Origin: Labilithrix sp.
GTDB lineage: Bacteria > Myxococcota_A > Polyangia > Polyangiales > Polyangiaceae
DNA length: 64,000 nucleotides
Reading direction: 5' to 3'
NCBI GenBank assembly: GCA_019637225.1
Contig: JAHBWC010000007.1
Coordinates: 62,001 to 126,000 of the forward strand
The notes beneath the pieces are model-generated. The model saw only the letters and a list, made by a program, of their open reading frames with translations. It searched no databases and was not told the DNA's origin. The first letter of the stretch is position 1. Each line of letters starts with the position of its first letter. Made by a program: the position numbers and the translations under genes. Shown in pieces: positions 61,641-64,000 of the stretch.

Positions 61641-64000
61641 GACGACGTGGTTACCACACGGGGCGCGGGCTCGACGGCCGAATCCGCCGCGTGAAGCGGG
61701 GGAGGCTCGGGCGTCGCGGACCGCTCGGCCTCGCTCGGCCGCGTGACCTCGAGCCAGGCCGCGAGCGCGCGGCGCCGGTCGCCGTCGAGCTCGAGCTTGC
61801 CGACGGCCTCGCGAAACTCGGCGCGCCGCGTGAGCGGCTGCCGGCGGACTGCGCGGAGGAGCATCGCGACCGTCGGCGTGTCGTCGAGCTCGACGTAGAG
61901 CCGCGCGAGATCGGCCGCCGCCGCGTCGGCCGCGAGCGCGCTCGCGATCGAGCGGAGCTGATCGAGCGTCTCGGCCTCGATCGCGTCCTCGACGTCGTGG
62001 GCCTCGAGGATCCGGAGGGCGGTCCGCTCGAGGAGGCCTTCGACGGAGAGTCCACGCGCCTTCGCCTCGCGCTCCGCGGCCCAGACGCGCGCGCACCAGT
62101 GGGGGCCGCTACGCGCCGCGATCGTGCGGACGAGCGCGTCGCGCACCTCCTCGAGCTGCCAGGCGTCCACGACGATCCGCGGAGGGAGCGAGCTCCGCGG
62201 ACGCTCCTCGAGGATCCGGATCGCGGTCTTCGCGTCCAGGCGCTCGCGAACCGAGGAGGCGAGCAGTCGCTCGAAGTCGACGACGCCCCGCGCGTCGCAT
62301 CGAAGGACGACGTCCCGCGCGGCGTCGCGCGAGGCTTCGCCTCCCGACTCGTCCTCGAGCGCGCGTCGCGCGAGGTCGACGTAGCCTGCGTCGGCGTGAG
62401 GTGTCGTTCCGACGTCGGGGTCGACCCTCCCGCGCTCGCTGGCGGCGACCTGATCGGCGAGCGACGTGGCCGTCGCGCGGCACGCCCGAAGCGATGCGTG
62501 CGTGGCCGCGTCGGCCTTGGCGGCTCGTGGCGCGTGGCTCGTCGCGGCGCGCGGCTTCACGTGCTCGAGCGCGCCGAGGCGCTTCAGATCTGCGAGGAGC
62601 GCGAGCTGCTCCATCGCGCGCGTCACGGTGCGTGGCGCGCGGGCCGCGCGCGCGAAGAGGCCGTCGCGAAGCTCGGGATCCGACCGGCGTCGTCGCCACG
62701 CGAGCTCCCACGGACCGGGCGCCCAGGCGTCGATGTCGGCGACGCGCGCCGTCTCGCCGAGCACGAGCTCGAGGTCGGCGCACGTCAGCACGAGATCGCG
62801 CAGCGCCTCGAAGGGCGGCGACGAAGGCCGGGGCGCTCGGCGCGCGATCGCCTCGGTGACGCGATCGATCCGCGCCTGACGGACGAGCGCCGCGATGCCG
62901 TCCGGCGAAGCGGCGAGCTCGGGACGGAGCGTCGCGAGCCGCGTGAGCGCGCGATCGCCGTTCGGGAGCACATGCCGCGCCGCGACGCGGAGCGCCGCGC
63001 GCTGCGCCGTCGCGGTGCGGTGGCGGCTCATGAGGGCGGCGACGACGACGTCGGAGTCGGGCGCGCGGTCGTAGATCGTCTCGACGACGTCGGCCGAACA
63101 CTCGACCGCCGTCGCGACGCAGCCCTCGCACGAGGGCAACGCTCGCGTCACGTGGAGCCACGCGGGCTCCACGCTGTCGAGCAAGTCGAGGGCGCCCGCG
63201 ACGTCGTCGAACGTCGCAGGCAGCTCGGACAGCGTGAGGTGCGCGAGGCCGTGGTCGGTCGTCCGCGCGTGGCGCTTCATCGCGCGGAGCCCGATGTCGA
63301 CGAGCGCGACGCCGAGCTTCGGCGACGGCGGGAACCGCGCGAGGAGCGGGCTCAAGCGGTGGTGGGCGATCGGCTCCGGCATGCGGACGGCGAGGTCGAG
63401 GGCTCGGAGCATGCCGTACTCGCCCTCGTCCGCGAGCGCGCGCGCGAGCGCGACGAAGACGCTCGAGTCGTCCGCCGCTCGCTTCTCCGCGGCGCGCGGG
63501 CCGAGTCTCTCGACGATCCAGCGCCCGAGGCCTCGGTTCGCGGCGCCGGTGTCGTACGCGGAGAGGACGCCGAGCGCCGAGTCGACGTCGCCCGTCTCGC
63601 ACGCCTTCCAGGCCTGCGCCTCTTTTCCGAGCGTCTCGTACCCCTTCGGCGGCGGCGGTAAGCCGAGCGACCGCGTGTACGCCGCGACGTCGACGTCTTC
63701 GTCGAAGGGCACCGTGCCGTCGTCGTACCAGAAGCCCTCGTGGAGCTCCGCCGGCTCGCCGGTCGCCGCGAGCGGGGCGCCGGTGTCGCGCGCGAGCTCG
63801 CAGCACGTCTCTCGCACCGCGGCGCGGATCGCGCGCTCCTCGGCGCCGCGGACGGAGACGTAGAGGTTGTAGCCGATGAGCCGCGCGTCCTTCGAGATCG
63901 CGAGGAGCTTCCGCGCGACGACGCGACCGTTCGCGTTTCGCACGTAGAGCACGCGTTTGTTCGCGTCGATCGCGTTCAGCACGGTCGACGCTGCGTTGCA
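61637..64000 (-). CDS. Large unknown protein, cut by the window edge
   Basis: At least 787 residues are visible; the gene continues beyond the right end of the window, so the start is not seen. An in-frame GTG at 63982 exists but is preceded by coding-like CNAAST and is unlikely to be the start. The visible N-terminus CNAASTVLNAIDANKRVLYV then NGRVVARKLLAISKDARLIGY looks like a recurrent beta/alpha module. The rest is Arg/Ala/Glu-rich and helical, like a long solenoid. It is translationally coupled to moxR. I do not recognise the family. A scaffold or substrate of the MoxR ATPase is the contextual guess. Confidence 0.55.

Overview
The window is 64 kb of very GC-rich bacterial chromosome, densely coding on both strands. 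It reads as a Myxococcota (delta-proteobacterial) genome, probably of the Polyangia / Sorangium-like lineage. The evidence is three Hanks-type Ser/Thr kinases, an FHA-linked enhancer-binding-protein relative, an NrsF-like protein, an NtrY-like kinase, about a dozen lipoproteins with Ala/Asp/Pro-rich linkers (several very Cys-rich), and a lipoprotein serpin. This assignment is inferred from gene content; no rRNA or other marker is present. No tRNA, rRNA, CRISPR array, IS element or prophage was recognised.

Layout. 0.2-3.5 kb: a membrane Ser/Thr kinase with a PEGA domain and a regulator with two LuxR-type HTH domains. 3.5-8.4 kb (minus): a tightly overlapping four-gene unit, a lysine 2,3-aminomutase-type radical SAM enzyme, two D-Ala-D-Ala-ligase-like ATP-grasp enzymes and a MATE exporter. 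This is the best candidate in the window for an undescribed pathway (beta-lysine or another beta-amino acid, ligated and exported). 8.6-12.6 kb (plus): a GNAT acetyltransferase, a two-component system joined by 4-bp overlaps, and a genuine formylglycine-generating enzyme. 12.6-15.9 kb: TPR protein, DUF4403-like lipoprotein, PQQ-repeat lipoprotein. 15.9-19.5 kb: sdhC-sdhA-sdhB. 19.6-24.2 kb: TrmL, an outer-membrane-type protein, a cytochrome P460 lipoprotein, two Cys-motif membrane proteins and pterin dehydratase. 24.2-30.5 kb: RNase III, a parvulin-type chaperone (3' ends overlapping antisense), a basic protein, a tail-anchored zincin, YhhQ and an NtrY-like kinase. 30.7-36.0 kb: blue-copper lipoprotein, Cys-rich lipoprotein, NrsF-like protein, degenerate FHA/sigma54-type AAA+ regulator, VWA lipoprotein. 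36.2-39.8 kb: pheS-pheT. 39.9-47.3 kb: two more Ser/Thr kinases, a DUF1232 protein, an Rpn-like nuclease-fold protein, two membrane proteins and tatA. 47.3-55.4 kb: Tat-type dienelactone hydrolase, serpin, alpha/beta hydrolase, class I aminotransferase flanked by palindromes, two Cys-rich lipoproteins and a squalene/phytoene synthase-like enzyme. 55.5-64 kb: aldehyde dehydrogenase, lipoproteins, a probable Uma2 remnant, an Mrp-type ATPase, a MoxR ATPase with a duplicated 3' end, and a large unknown protein cut by the window edge.

Two cross-cutting patterns stand out. First, about ten genes have a TAnnnT-like -10 hexamer only 6-12 nt before the start codon and no clear Shine-Dalgarno sequence, which suggests leaderless or near-leaderless mRNAs. 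Many lipoprotein genes instead have strong Shine-Dalgarno sequences. Second, several intergenic regions carry long perfect palindromes or local duplications: copies of TCRCCCGATCGGGYGA around the aminotransferase, a 22-bp palindrome before the NrsF-like gene, GAGAATTCATGT repeats in the kamA/GNAT divergent region, and a 68-bp tandem copy of the moxR 3' end.
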